DNA of 64,000 nt, taken from Drechslera avenae. Lineage: Eukaryota > Ascomycota > Dothideomycetes > Pleosporales > Pleosporaceae. This document shows, piece after piece, positions 1 through 9,076 of the stretch; within the stretch, counting starts at the first letter, position 1; each line of letters starts with the position of its first letter. The notes beneath the pieces were generated by a model. It searched no databases. It saw nothing but the letters and a program-made list of their open reading frames with translations, and was not told the DNA's origin. Where the stretch lies: NCBI GenBank assembly GCA_034640345.1, contig JAXRVH010000022.1, positions 1 to 64,000 on the forward strand, read 5' to 3'. The translations under genes were made by a program, and so were the position numbers.

Positions 1-489
1 GGAGCGACTATCGTCCAGGCAGCTCAGCCAGCGGCGAAGCGGGATGCCCGTGGCAGCCGTCTCGGTAGTGCTGCCAAGGGTGCCGCTGATGGTCTTGGTG
101 CCATCGTTGATGGAGCGACTATCGTCCAGGCGGCTCAGCCAGCGGCGAAGCGGGATGCCCGTGGCAGCCGTCTCGGTAGTGCTGCCAAGGGTGCCGCTGA
201 TGGTCTCGGTGCCATCGTTGATGGAGCGACTATCGTCCAGGCAGCTCAGCCAGCGGCGAAGCGGGATGCCCGTGGCAGCCGTCTCGGCAGCGCTGCTAAG
301 GGCGCCGCTGATGGACTCGGTGCCATCGTTGATGGAGCGACTATCGTTCAGGCGGCTCAGCCAGCCGCGAAGCGGGATGCCCGTGGAGGTAGCCGTCTCG
401 GCAGTGCTGCTAAGGGTGCTGCTGATGGTCTCGGTGCTATCGCTGATGGAGCAACTATCGTCCAGGCGGCTCAGCCAGCTGCGAAGAGA
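1..489 (+). repeat. Tandem 111-114 bp coding repeat, about 4.4 copies
   Basis: Units start at 1, 112, 223, 334 and 448. The spacing is 111, 111, 111 and 114 bp; the longer one comes from a GGA-GGT codon insertion in unit four. The fifth unit is homologous only up to its AAG-AGA (Lys-Arg) codons at 484-489. The array runs off the left edge, so the total copy number is unknown. The period is a multiple of three and keeps the reading frame. Confidence 0.95.
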
Positions 490-603
490 GAGCTACTGCA
501 AAAAGAATCTGTTCCTTTTTGCGCTGAGCTAGGCCTCGGATGCCAGGAGACACCTGAGCAACGTCTTGCCTGCGGGGCTGGCTGCGGTACCATCCATGTC
601 TAG
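1..603 (+). CDS. Kex2-processed repeat-type precursor, 5' truncated
   Basis: The frame starting at base 1 is open from the window edge to TAG at 601-603 (200 codons seen); no start or signal peptide lies in the window. It encodes three identical 37-residue repeats, a fourth with one extra Gly and one Val-to-Ala change, and 14 residues of a fifth. Each repeat holds a dibasic Lys-Arg (codons at 37, 148, 259, 370 and 484) in the context AQPAAKRDARGSRLG. After the last KR the sequence changes to a unique 37-residue tail with four cysteines (C-x6-C-x9-C-x3-C). Tandem units separated by KR are the hallmark of precursors cleaved by the Golgi protease Kex2, such as fungal repellents, pheromones and dikaritin-type RiPP precursors. 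Nearly all differences between repeats are synonymous in this frame, which argues that it is the coding frame and that the peptide is constrained. The product is unknown. An alanine/glycine-rich structural protein is the main alternative. Confidence 0.72.
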   Translation, partial: GATIVQAAQPAAKRDARGSRLGSAAKGAADGLGAIVDGATIVQAAQPAAKRDARGSRLGSAAKGAADGLGAIVDGATIVQAAQPAAKRDARGSRLGSAAKGAADGLGAIVDGATIVQAAQPAAKRDARGGSRLGSAAKGAADGLGAIADGATIVQAAQPAAKRELLQKESVPFCAELGLGCQETPEQRLACGAGCGTIHV

Positions 604-1309
604 ACTGATTCAATTGTTAGAAGATTCTTTTTTGGGTGGGAACTAGATTATAGATTATAGACAAGCAACTCAATTGATTTCAGCATCTGAAACCCAACAA
701 CTCATTGATGAAACTAACACTGTAATTCGTGGGAATACAGAAAACTCGACAAGTGACGAATATCGAGGCAGGCAGGCAATACCTTCCTGCCTATCTAGCA
801 CCACTCCTGATTTGAAAGCTACAGTGCTAGAAGCAGCTTAAGAGGGCGAGTACATCGGCATGTATATGGATCATCGAGTATTCCCGTGGATGATGCTTCA
901 CGCTTACAGCACGGTATATGGAAATCTAACGATACAGTCAGCCCTTGTGTTTGGGAGTTTGTAGAATGGCGAGTGCACGAAAATGTTCTGCCTCCTCTCT
1001 TGTACGACAGTACTCGTCCTTGGCGTAATAGCCAAACTGAAGCACCATCGCCTACCTGATTCGTCCAAAAAAAACTCCCTCGAAGCTTTGCTCTGCTCCA
1101 CCCGTCAGATTATCTCGCGCTTCGCATATGAAACCAGAATTGCTGTTAATATAGTCATTGAAGAAAGACAAAAAGAGAGCGAAGCAGAGTGAGTGTTATG
1201 AAATAGAAAGATGGTATGTTGAACCAGTTGAAACCAACCAGCAAATTGACAGAGAATTCTCACTAAATCTCATTGAACATTTCATGCCCCTCAGGTATAT
1301 GTACTACAG
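604..1309. other. Intergenic, no gene seen
   Basis: AT-rich spacer between the stop of the repeat precursor and the 3' end of the aldehyde dehydrogenase. Only short unsupported ORFs lie here. It should hold the 3' untranslated ends of both flanking genes, which converge. Confidence 0.6.
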
Positions 1310-3007
1310 TTAGAGCTTGATCCTGATTGACTTTGACTGCATATACGCCAGCAAGCCCTCCTTGCCCAACTCCCGGCCCATCCCACTCTGCTTGTAGCCG
1401 CCAAAAGGCATGGTGTTATCGGGTGCATATCCAGAGTTGATACCAATGGTACCAGCCTTGATTTTGGAAGAAACACGAAGCGCGCGTGAGAGGTTTTCGG
1501 TGTATATTCCTGCTGACAGCCCTAGTAAAAGAAGTCAACAAGTTAGCATGCGTGTTTCCGCCCGCATTCAGAGTCACCGCTCACCGTAGCTTGTGTCGTT
1601 GGCCAGCTTAATAGCCTCTTCTTCAGTCTCAAAGGTCATGACCGACAATACTGGGCCAAATATCTCTTCCCTGTAAATTGTGCTGTCTTTGCTGGGATTC
1701 AGGAATATGGTTGGAGTGACAAAGGCACCCTTGTCTCCCTTGCGTTCACCGCCAACAAGCAACTTCGCTTCTGACTTGCCCGCTTCAATGTAACCGAGTA
1801 CACGCTCGAGCTGCTTGGTGTCGGCGAGTGGGCCAAGCATCGTCTTGGTGTCGCTGGGGTCACCCATCATGGCGGCCGCACCCTCAAAGTGCACTTTCAG
1901 GGTTGCAATGAACTTGTCGGCGATGTTTGATTGGACGAACAGACGAGAGGTCGCGATACAGGCTTGTCCTGAGTTGAAGAGGAAACCTTGCGAGTTTCTG
2001 GTATCTATCAGCTGCGTTCAAAATTCACAATGAACACTGCGCACGCTGTTATAGCCACATCGAAATTTGCGTCATCAAACACGAGAGATGGTGATTTCCC
2101 TCCAAGCTCCAGTGTGACACGCTTCATGTTACTCTTGTTCGCCGCATCAACGACCTTTTGCCCGGACGGACCCGATCCGGTGAAACTGATTTTGTCGACA
2201 TCCATGTGCGCAGCCAGCAAGGCCCCGGTTTTTCCAGCGCCAGTCAAGATATTGACAACACCAGGAGGGAATCCAGCTCCTTGAAAAAGACGAGCGATGA
2301 TCAAGATGCTGAATGGCGATTTCTCGGATCCTTTGAACACGAAAGTGTTGCCTGCTGCCAGAGCGGGTGCCATCTTCCATGCCATAGTCCTGGATTCGTT
2401 AATGCGTATTCATAAAACTTCTCGATCCCACACATACATGGTGCTAACATTCCAAGGACCAATCCCCGCACAAACGCCGTAGGGCTCGTATTGGGTCATC
2501 CTGAAAGTGCCATCTTCCAGAGGAAACGTCTGTCCTTCGATCTTGTCTGTCCAGCCTGTGTGAAGTTATTAAACTAGAGGTGAAATCTGTTGCCTCTTCC
2601 TCCAGCACATACCAGCATAATATCTCCAAGCTGAAGCAACTGCAGGTACTATCCAACCACCCATGATGGCCGTAGGCTGTCCCATTGCAGTGACTTCAGC
2701 TCTGGTGATCTCGGCACCGTTTGCTTCGATGAGGTCCGCGAGCTTATGCATGACTTTGGCGCGCTGGGCACCATTGAACTTGCTCCATGGTCCATTCTCA
2801 TAAGCTTCGCGGGCGGCAGCGACGGCGGCATCGACTTCGGCGGTACCGGCCAGATTGACTTCACCAACTAGTTCGTCCGTTGCAGGATTGTAGACTGAGT
2901 ACTTTTCTGAGGAGGAGCCTTCGATAAGCTGTTACGGTTAGTTGTGTTGCTGACTAAATATGGCCACAGCATACCTCCTCGTTGATCAGGTGGAAGTACT
3001 TCGACAT
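1310..3007 (-). CDS. NAD(P)-dependent aldehyde dehydrogenase
   Basis: Six exons give 478 residues, close to the usual 480-500 of the ALDH superfamily: 3007-2975, 2928-2613, 2555-2438, 2389-2045, 1997-1585 and 1521-1310. Visible motifs in order are GPWN before the cofactor fold, KGSEKSPFS and FTGSGPSGQK (Rossmann fold), ELGGKSP with the general-base Glu, NSGQACIA with the catalytic Cys, EEIFGPVLSV, and PFGGYKQSGMGRELG near the C-terminus. The enzyme oxidises an aldehyde to the carboxylic acid; the substrate cannot be read from the sequence. No targeting peptide is seen (N-terminus MSKYFHLINEE), so it is probably cytosolic. All catalytic positions are intact. The first intron follows only 33 coding bases. 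The fourth intron uses a less usual GTGCGC donor, chosen because it restores NSQGFLFNSGQ. Confidence 0.9.
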
Positions 3008-3842
3008 TAAATAGGATGGATTAAAGGGTTTTATTCAAATACAAGAACAAGCGGTAATGTTTGCAGTATACTGAGCGTCCCTAGCCTGTACTATATAGTG
3101 GTAACCACTAGTCCCTTCATGCTGTCGTCAGATGCTTCCGCCGCTTTGCGCTTTGTACAATCAGCATCGGCTCAGTGATCACTCATCCTTCGACCCCGCT
3201 TCCAGAGACGGTTACATGCGCAATTATATTACCAATTCTGTGTTATTCGAGGTTCGCCTGTGTGTTAGCGCTTATTGGCATGCATGCGACGCAGCATAGA
3301 CAACCCTTCTCAGTAGATCTTGATAACCGTTGTCCCTAGTCCCGATTCAAATACGGAAGATTGGCTTGTCGCATCCCGTAGTTGTCAAAAACTGGCAGTA
3401 AGCGCCGGGCCAACGTACCAGCACTTGAGTGAAGCAATAATGACTATCATGCGTGTCCAAGAGTGCGGAGTAGTTGGGGAAGCACTTGCATATGTATGAT
3501 GATGCAAAGAGGTGTAATGATGCATGTTGCCTGAAAGAGAAAGAGCTCAGGTTACACATAGCATTGACTAAGCATACCCCCACTTGCTGCATGTGAGGCT
3601 TAGGTAGATCTCACACCACACCATCTTTATGGTTTTGGCGGATACGTACGTGGTACTGCCATGGAAATTCGGATACAATCATGTTTGAAAGCTTCTTTCA
3701 AACTCTAAACTCCAAGAATTACTTTCCAAGACACTGCGAGCTCGACAGTGATGTGTCAAGACTGGAAACTATGTCTAGGTCTTGGATTCAATCAATTTCA
3801 CTGTTCCAAAGCCATGCATAGTAACTGTACAAAACTCTTCAA
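3008..3842. other. Intergenic, aldehyde dehydrogenase promoter
   Basis: Upstream region of the leftward aldehyde dehydrogenase. A minus-strand ORF at 3347-3592 has no recognisable domain and was not called. No repeats or RNA genes were recognised. Confidence 0.5.
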
Positions 3843-4100
3843 TTAACGTTCCATCATCCGTTTGTAACGGTCATCAGCCACCTCCCTTTCAGTATTCGGC
3901 TTCATCAACCGTGGGTAGGATGTAAAGTACGCAGCGATAAATGTGATCCCATTGCTGATCATTTTATTGACGTCGTCGTATGAGAGGATTCGGCTTACAT
4001 CAATCATACCAAACTCATCTAGGCGGACGATGCGGAATTCGTCAACGATATCAGCTTTGTCCCGTGTCTCTCCCGCTTCACGATACTTGGTATCATCCAT
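3843..4100 (-). CDS. Small hypothetical ORF or 3' exon of the next gene
   Basis: An 85-codon frame starting at MDDTKYREAGE and ending in YKRMMER, acidic in the first half, with no recognised domain. It could be a separate small gene. It could also be the last exon of the membrane-protein gene at 4319-5155: a donor at the end of that frame (GG|GTAGTA) and an acceptor CCTGCAG near 4130 would join the two in frame through an intron of roughly 185 bp. Neither reading is proven; transcript data would decide. Confidence 0.35.
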   Translation of the reverse strand: MDDTKYREAGETRDKADIVDEFRIVRLDEFGMIDVSRILSYDDVNKMISNGITFIAAYFTSYPRLMKPNTEREVADDRYKRMMER

Positions 4101-4318
4101 GTTGTGCGTTTTTATGCAGCCCAAAAGACTGCAGGGTCAACCCTCTTCGCCCACTCTAGAATTACTCTCGTTGTGAAGGACAGTGGCAGTAGTTGAGGCA
4201 AATGCGGCGAATGTACTGGTAATCGTGGCCTAGTCTTGGAAGTAGGTAGAGTACCGTCTTCTTTAATCGAATTATGCAGATGTTTTCGAACAAGCGCCAC
4301 CAGCTTGGCCTTCTTCTA

Positions 4319-5155
4319 CTACCCAAGCGACTGAGTAGTAGCGCGCTTCACTATACTTTCACCCTTTTTCTCAAATGCCCAAGACTTCAAAATCCAATCC
4401 CACAAATACCCATTGCCAAGTCGAACAGGTCGTATGAGGATCAGACCGACGACTTTGGACCACACAGAGGTAGTTGCATAAATGACATCGTCGCCGACCA
4501 TGGCTGAGAGCCACTCGAGATAAGGGTGTCGAGGCTTGATCGCGAGCTGTATAAGAGTGTTTATGCTGCAGTATGTTGCCACGTGCCCGACTGTGCACAC
4601 AAAGTCTTTCAGTATCTGCTTCCAACCGTGCCGTAAGACGCCGATAAAATATTTAAAAGACGATCCCCTGTACATAGAGAGCTCTTCTGGCGTTGTCTCG
4701 AGCCAGGCATGGAGATGGACGCCAGATACAAAACTGTAAAGTTCTGGATACATGGCCTGTGGGTCTCGTTGATCGAAGCGCAGCCGAATCCATTCGACGT
4801 CGGATATGACAACGAAGACGAGGCAGAAGTGTAGCACTAGAGGCTGCCACTCAGTCATATCGACGGGCCTAGAGAAAAGGTATTTTGGCAGCCAATGTGC
4901 AAAGGGTCCTAGCAACGTGGCCAACAGCGACAGGGTTAGAGCATATGACCATGATACCTTGAACTTGTCTCTCATGGAGAAGGTCAGGTAGCCTCCGAGG
5001 GCAAAAGGTGCAAGAACAGCGAGTAGCGGATGAAGTCTTCCCATGGCGAACAGGTGATACGGTACAGCTGCGGTGTATGAACAAAGGAGGTACACCATGT
5101 AGCGCGCAAGCGTGATGCGCTGCAGTCTTGTCGATATGCAGGGAGAGTCCTCCAT
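4319..5155 (-). CDS. Polytopic membrane protein of unknown function
   Basis: An intact frame of 278 residues from the first ATG (MEDSPCISTRLQR). It has several hydrophobic stretches of membrane length, for example around YMVYLLCSYTAAVPYHLFA, the LHPLLAVLAPFALGGYL segment and LVLHFCLVFVVISD, consistent with five or more transmembrane helices. The general style resembles fungal wax-synthase or acyltransferase-like membrane proteins, but no catalytic His motif was found, so no function is assigned. The frame stays open upstream of the ATG without another ATG, so a 5' exon beyond 5218 is possible; a strong minus-strand donor (AAG|GTAAGTATG) lies near 5825. The 3' end may continue into the ORF at 3843-4100. 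Confidence 0.6.
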   Translation of the reverse strand: MEDSPCISTRLQRITLARYMVYLLCSYTAAVPYHLFAMGRLHPLLAVLAPFALGGYLTFSMRDKFKVSWSYALTLSLLATLLGPFAHWLPKYLFSRPVDMTEWQPLVLHFCLVFVVISDVEWIRLRFDQRDPQAMYPELYSFVSGVHLHAWLETTPEELSMYRGSSFKYFIGVLRHGWKQILKDFVCTVGHVATYCSINTLIQLAIKPRHPYLEWLSAMVGDDVIYATTSVWSKVVGLILIRPVRLGNGYLWDWILKSWAFEKKGESIVKRATTQSLG

Positions 5156-5624
5156 AGCGTCGCTGTTTCTAATGTGCGTGGCGGAATAGAAAGACGTGGT
5201 AGTGAAAAGAATGGTCAACCTTATATGCCGTGGTCTTCGCCTACATGTTTGGTAGCGAGCCCACAGTGGGTAAGGAGTAACGAATAACCCAAACGATTAC
5301 GAGACGAGTGTGGCATTCTTACGTGATAGTACTGAGAACGACTTTTTCTGGCCCTGGAATGTATCCATCCACCGAGCGAACCGACCTTGTATTTGCGAAT
5401 ATTTTGCATGTTGTCTGGTGAAAACCACACCAGGTAACTTATATTCTTGAATACCTACCACAAGCCCAGATCCAGGTGCTTGGCTCCGTTCGTAATTATA
5501 TAGATCGATTTTGAGTGTGTTGGAGACTTCAAGCTACGCCAGTTACGCATATGACGACGCAATGCTCTGCCATATAGCCATCCTCACCCTTATCCGATCA
5601 GGGTAGCCCCTGTATCCACGTGAC

Positions 5625-5786
5625 CCACTAGCCTCCTCCACTTCCTCCCTCGAGTCTCCACTCACCATCTCCACCCAACCTCCCAACCACCTCATCTCAC
5701 CTCACCTCCACTTCACCGCCGAAATTTACCCGCACAACAACGACCCACTATTCCGCTAGCGCACGCCGCCCGTCTGCCTATATAAA
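5625..5786 (+). promoter_or_regulatory. Putative orphan promoter: CT tract then TATA box
   Basis: Repeated CCTCC, CTCCAC and CTCACC motifs on the plus strand are followed by CTATATAAACCG around 5777-5787. CT-rich tracts just before a TATA box are common in highly expressed filamentous-fungal genes. No matching downstream gene was identified, so the call is tentative. Confidence 0.3.
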
Positions 5787-6026
5787 CCGCTGTGCCCCCG
5801 GGCCCCTTCGAGCGACTTCATACTTACCTTCTTGCGACTCACTGAGCTCATGTATTCAGTGGTCTGACTCGTTCGCCTGCATTGCACAGCGCGGTGTGGA
5901 TAAGTCACGAGCTTCCTTCGGGAATCTCGGCGGGGCAATTTTTGCTGGTTCGCATGCTATGCGTTTTTGAGTTTTCATTGAGTACTTCCTGACTGCTATT
6001 GCTGGTCTGGTTGCTTGAGGAAGACG

Positions 6027-6152
6027 ATGGGTTTTGGAGGCTGGTCTGGCGCGTCGCACGTAAAGGCTGCGCATACGATGTCCCCGTCTGCCTTGCTGGA
6101 CCTGCGCGTGTTGAGCTCTTCGTGTGCGACGATCAGGGCTAAAGTGCGTTGA
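6027..6152 (+). CDS. Possible short ORF (41 aa), unproven
   Basis: First sizeable ATG frame after the TATA-like box, beginning MGFGGWSGASHVKAAH and ending at TGA 6150-6152. No domain is recognised. A GTAAAG donor-like site follows codon 11, so the ATG could belong to a longer spliced transcript. It is included only because of the promoter signature upstream. Confidence 0.15.
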   Translation: MGFGGWSGASHVKAAHTMSPSALLDLRVLSSSCATIRAKVR

Positions 6153-6357
6153 ACTGTTTGTGCTAGTCTACTCGTCTCTGCTGTCTCTGGTAGTGTTGCC
6201 GTGTGCGCATCGCTACAATCCGACGCATGTCGCAGCTCGTTTCCTCAAGGCCGCAGATTCCGTCACCGAAGTCGCGTTGAGTCTTGGACCTTGGAGCGCA
6301 GCCTGATATACTCGTAATGTGTGTGTGATGTGCCCTGAATCTCGTCGCTCGCCATCT

Positions 6358-6933
6358 TCAACCACCCACCTTGCCTGTATCCTCATCCTTTCCCAGCCCA
6401 CTCTCTCCAACCTGTCCTTCCCCTCTCTCTACACCCTCCTCACCGCCCTCACTACCCTCTCCACTTGCCTGCTTCGCCTCCTCCAAAGCTCGATACTTCC
6501 TCCTCGTCTTCTTCGCCGCACTAGCCTTCTTCTTACTCTTCTCCCTCGCCTTGACTCTCGTCCGCGCCTCTTCTCCCAACTGCAGCTCCTCAATGCGATC
6601 CTGCAATATGCGCCTCGCCATCTTGCGATTAATCTCCCGCGACCGCGTGTCTTGGTATTTGACTACGATGCCCGTGGGGATATGCTTGAGCTGGACTGCA
6701 GACGACGTCTTGTTGATTTTCTGACCGCCGGGCCCGGAGCCCTTGAGGAAGTTTTCAATCAGGTCAGAGTCGAGGAGGGGGACGCGCGGGGGCAGCGATT
6801 TGGAGAGGAGGGCGCGGGTCGTGTGGAGGGGCGCGTGGTGGATGCGCGTGGGGTGGAGGAGGCGTGCGAGGACGGGCATGGTGCAGGTATTTTCAAGGGG
6901 GGAGGCGAAACAACGAATGCATCGTGATAGCAT
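6358..6933 (-). CDS. Mitochondrial RF1-type GGQ peptidyl-tRNA hydrolase (Rso55/C12orf65-like)
   Basis: Single exon, 191 residues. The class-I release-factor motif GSGPGGQKINKTSSAVQL is intact, with the GGQ that places water at the peptidyl-tRNA ester. The N-terminus (MLSRCIRCFASPLEN, then several Arg and no acidic residues) looks like a mitochondrial presequence. The C-terminus is very basic (KAREKSKKKASAAKKTRRKYR) and ends in a Gly/Glu-rich tail; a basic tail after GGQ is typical of the ribosome-rescue branch (ICT1, C12orf65, yeast Rso55), which lacks stop-codon recognition domains. The inferred role is release of stalled peptidyl-tRNA from mitochondrial ribosomes. The ATG at 6933 was chosen as the first in frame. 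It is divergent from the gene at 7244, with 310 bp between the starts. Confidence 0.85.
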   Translation of the reverse strand: MLSRCIRCFASPLENTCTMPVLARLLHPTRIHHAPLHTTRALLSKSLPPRVPLLDSDLIENFLKGSGPGGQKINKTSSAVQLKHIPTGIVVKYQDTRSREINRKMARRILQDRIEELQLGEEARTRVKAREKSKKKASAAKKTRRKYRALEEAKQASGEGSEGGEEGVERGEGQVGESGLGKDEDTGKVGG

Positions 6934-7243
6934 CAATGCGTTGGAGCAGCACCTTGTCGTTGTAGCTTTTGGCAGCTTACAGGTTGCTGTTCTGTTCTGT
7001 TAGTGCATGCGGGCTTTTTCTCGAACAAACTGCTTTTACTCGGGAGCAACAAACGTGATCCCTGCTCCCAATCCACCCGGTCCCTGAACCCTCAATCTCC
7101 CGCATCAGCAACACAGCAAGCACCCGGATGCAGCGCGCGCCATACATAGCACTTCCGACTACGCCTCCTTAGTTCCCTCCTCATTCCTGCGCCGCAAAAC
7201 ACCACGCAATCCTCATAGACTCAGCCATATATCCTCGGTTTAC
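6934..7243. promoter_or_regulatory. Shared divergent promoter (310 bp)
   Basis: Compact intergenic region between two divergent start codons, so both core promoters must lie here or overlap the neighbouring gene. No specific factor site was recognised. Confidence 0.5.
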
Positions 7244-7734
7244 ATGATTGACTCCACAGTCCTTGCAACCGTCATCCTTCTCGCCTCTGCATCCGCGCTC
7301 CTCCTCGCCGCCATGCTCTACCCGTCAGCACTGCTCCGCTGGTTCCAGCGCAAGCGCTACCAATACGAAGTCACCTTCTCTCTCTACATGTTGACGTCTA
7401 CGGAGAAGTTTATCTTCAGTATGTTGCATCTTGGCTTTTGGCCTTTACCTGCGCTTCCGCAATGCAGATAGCCCCTTTTGCTTTCGCATGCAACAAAGAC
7501 TAACTTGGTGTAACAGACTCTGTCCTTTTCCTTCTTCTCTCCCTCCTCATAATCGCCGCGTCGCTGTACCTCCCGGAACATCTTACCATCATTGCGAATC
7601 GCATGTTCTACTACTTGTCCGGACACCAGGAGACGCTCGCGAGTAGTGCGCAAAAGATGGGACAACCGCTAATGGCCGACTCGGGCATCGCAACAAATGC
7701 GCCCCTGGGAGCACAGGGATTAGGAGAACTATAA
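7244..7734 (+). CDS. Serine palmitoyltransferase small subunit-like protein
   Basis: Two exons, 7244-7418 and 7517-7734, give 130 residues. An N-terminal hydrophobic helix (VLATVILLASASALLLAAML) is followed by a basic stretch (RWFQRKRYQYE) and then LYMLTSTEKFIFNSVLFLLL. The last part matches the ssSPT pattern of animals (LYMLEPWER..FNS), in which a short helix and a membrane helix bind the catalytic subunits of serine palmitoyltransferase and stimulate the first step of sphingolipid synthesis in the ER. The splice GTATGT..AACAG restores FNS across the junction. The C-terminal 40 residues are polar and not conserved in character. Animal ssSPTs are shorter, about 70-80 residues. Assignment rests on this motif alone. 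Confidence 0.7.
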
Positions 7735-8278
7735 GGCCACTGACGAGATGGAATGGAAGTACGGATCTATGAATGTTCGGTTATTCTTCTTCCATGACTA
7801 GTCATCAGAGAGAGAGCTTGTGGTTGGATGAGAGATGCATCATGCTGGCTCGCATATGTTGTATATTTAGCGTTGTTACCAAGATTTGGTCCATCTTTAT
7901 AGAACGGCACTGGCGTTACTGGAGCGTACATGCAAGCATCATGATTAGGCCGGAGCCTTAGGCGGCGGAAATACCATACTAATGTAAATACCACGTTGCG
8001 ACGTCCCATTACCATGTTTCAGTTCATTCTTTGGGTGGCACCTCTAGCAGCTACCCTGCATATCAATATCCACGATACATTACAACACTAAGCCGGGCGT
8101 AAGTGAGGAACCGAAACTATATCCCCGAGGACATCTATTGATCCAAGCTACCCAATGCTTGCATGACTGCGCCAAGGACGAGTTCCGCCAACGTAAGGAT
8201 GCCAGCCGCACCACCAGAGGAAAAGATATGTAGGGATGTGGGAGGCTAATAGAAGAGACATATGAGATGAAACAGGAT
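7735..8278. other. Intergenic between convergent genes
   Basis: Holds the 3' untranslated regions of the genes to the left and right. No gene or repeat was seen. Confidence 0.5.
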
Positions 8279-8908
8279 CTATCCAAATAAAACTCGCACC
8301 GCATTCGTCAACGCCGCAGTGGTATAGTCGTTGATGGTAACTAGAGTTGGAAAGTCGTCCGTGGCATTAACGTAAGCTTGCGCATTAGCGTCATCGACGA
8401 CGAGAAGTAGAATGATTGGGATGCCCGCTGTCATGTTGTTTTCCTTGATGTTTGTCATTACATCGCGGGCGAACTGCAACTGTCGCTCAAAAGCTTGACT
8501 GTCGTGACCGAGAACGTTGGCAGTGGTACAGATGACAGTGACAACCGCTCCACATGCCGGAAGGAAGTCTCCATGCGTCTCAGTCATGCCGTGGTCCAGA
8601 CGGTACGGAACGTGCCGCACTTGACGCGGGAGTGCTCGGCCTAAAGGCTCGAATGGGTCCATGTCCTTGGCCAGTGTTGTGGAGGGCGGATGAGGTATGA
8701 AGGGAGTGAACAATGTGATAATCTCGGCTTCATTGAGGTATCGTAACCGCTGAAGACTGTCCGTTGGGCAGCGCAGGAGCTTGGCATTACCGGCGGATGG
8801 GGCATTTTCGAGTTGTGCCGTCAATGCAGACTTGCTCGATGCTTGTGATGTCATTTGGAAGCAGTGATTTGGAGATTTGAAAAATGATTGGCTCTTTCTT
8901 CCGACCAT
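8279..8908 (-). CDS. Hypothetical protein, 5' end unresolved
   Basis: From the ATG at 8908 the frame encodes 209 residues. The same frame is open further upstream to about 9076 without an ATG (…LAFRLPTGLEGEYQFRAG), directly after an AG acceptor-like site, so an upstream exon is likely. The C-terminal half looks like a folded domain with hydrophobic strands (GAVVTVICTT, GIPIILLLVVDD) and ends DYTTAALTNAVRVLFG. I do not recognise the family and give no function. No signal peptide or transmembrane helix is clear. Confidence 0.5.
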   Translation of the reverse strand: MVGRKSQSFFKSPNHCFQMTSQASSKSALTAQLENAPSAGNAKLLRCPTDSLQRLRYLNEAEIITLFTPFIPHPPSTTLAKDMDPFEPLGRALPRQVRHVPYRLDHGMTETHGDFLPACGAVVTVICTTANVLGHDSQAFERQLQFARDVMTNIKENNMTAGIPIILLLVVDDANAQAYVNATDDFPTLVTINDYTTAALTNAVRVLFG

Positions 8909-9076
8909 TGTTGTATACTGGTCAATGCGGGTAATAGCTCGAACCAAGGGGTGGAAGGCACGGGAAATCGCAAGAGCATTGATGTCCAACGTCCAACTTT
9001 TGATGATTCCTGCCCTGAATTGATATTCTCCTTCCAGCCCAGTAGGGAGCCTGAATGCGAGATATACAATGGGAAG

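Larger units (their letters stand above)
5219..6357. other. Intergenic with CT-rich and TATA-like promoter signature
   Basis: Holds a pyrimidine-rich stretch (about 5625-5760) and a plus-strand TATATAAA box near 5778, an arrangement typical of strong fungal promoters, but no convincing rightward gene follows. A minus-strand splice-donor consensus lies near 5825. A 42-codon plus-strand ORF (6027-6152) is listed separately. Confidence 0.4.

Noticed and set aside
44..532. A 162-codon plus-strand frame beginning MPVAAVSVVLPRV that also repeats
   Set aside because: It is a shadow of the repeat precursor in another frame. Substitutions between units that are silent in the base-1 frame change residues here, and it ends without the tail structure.
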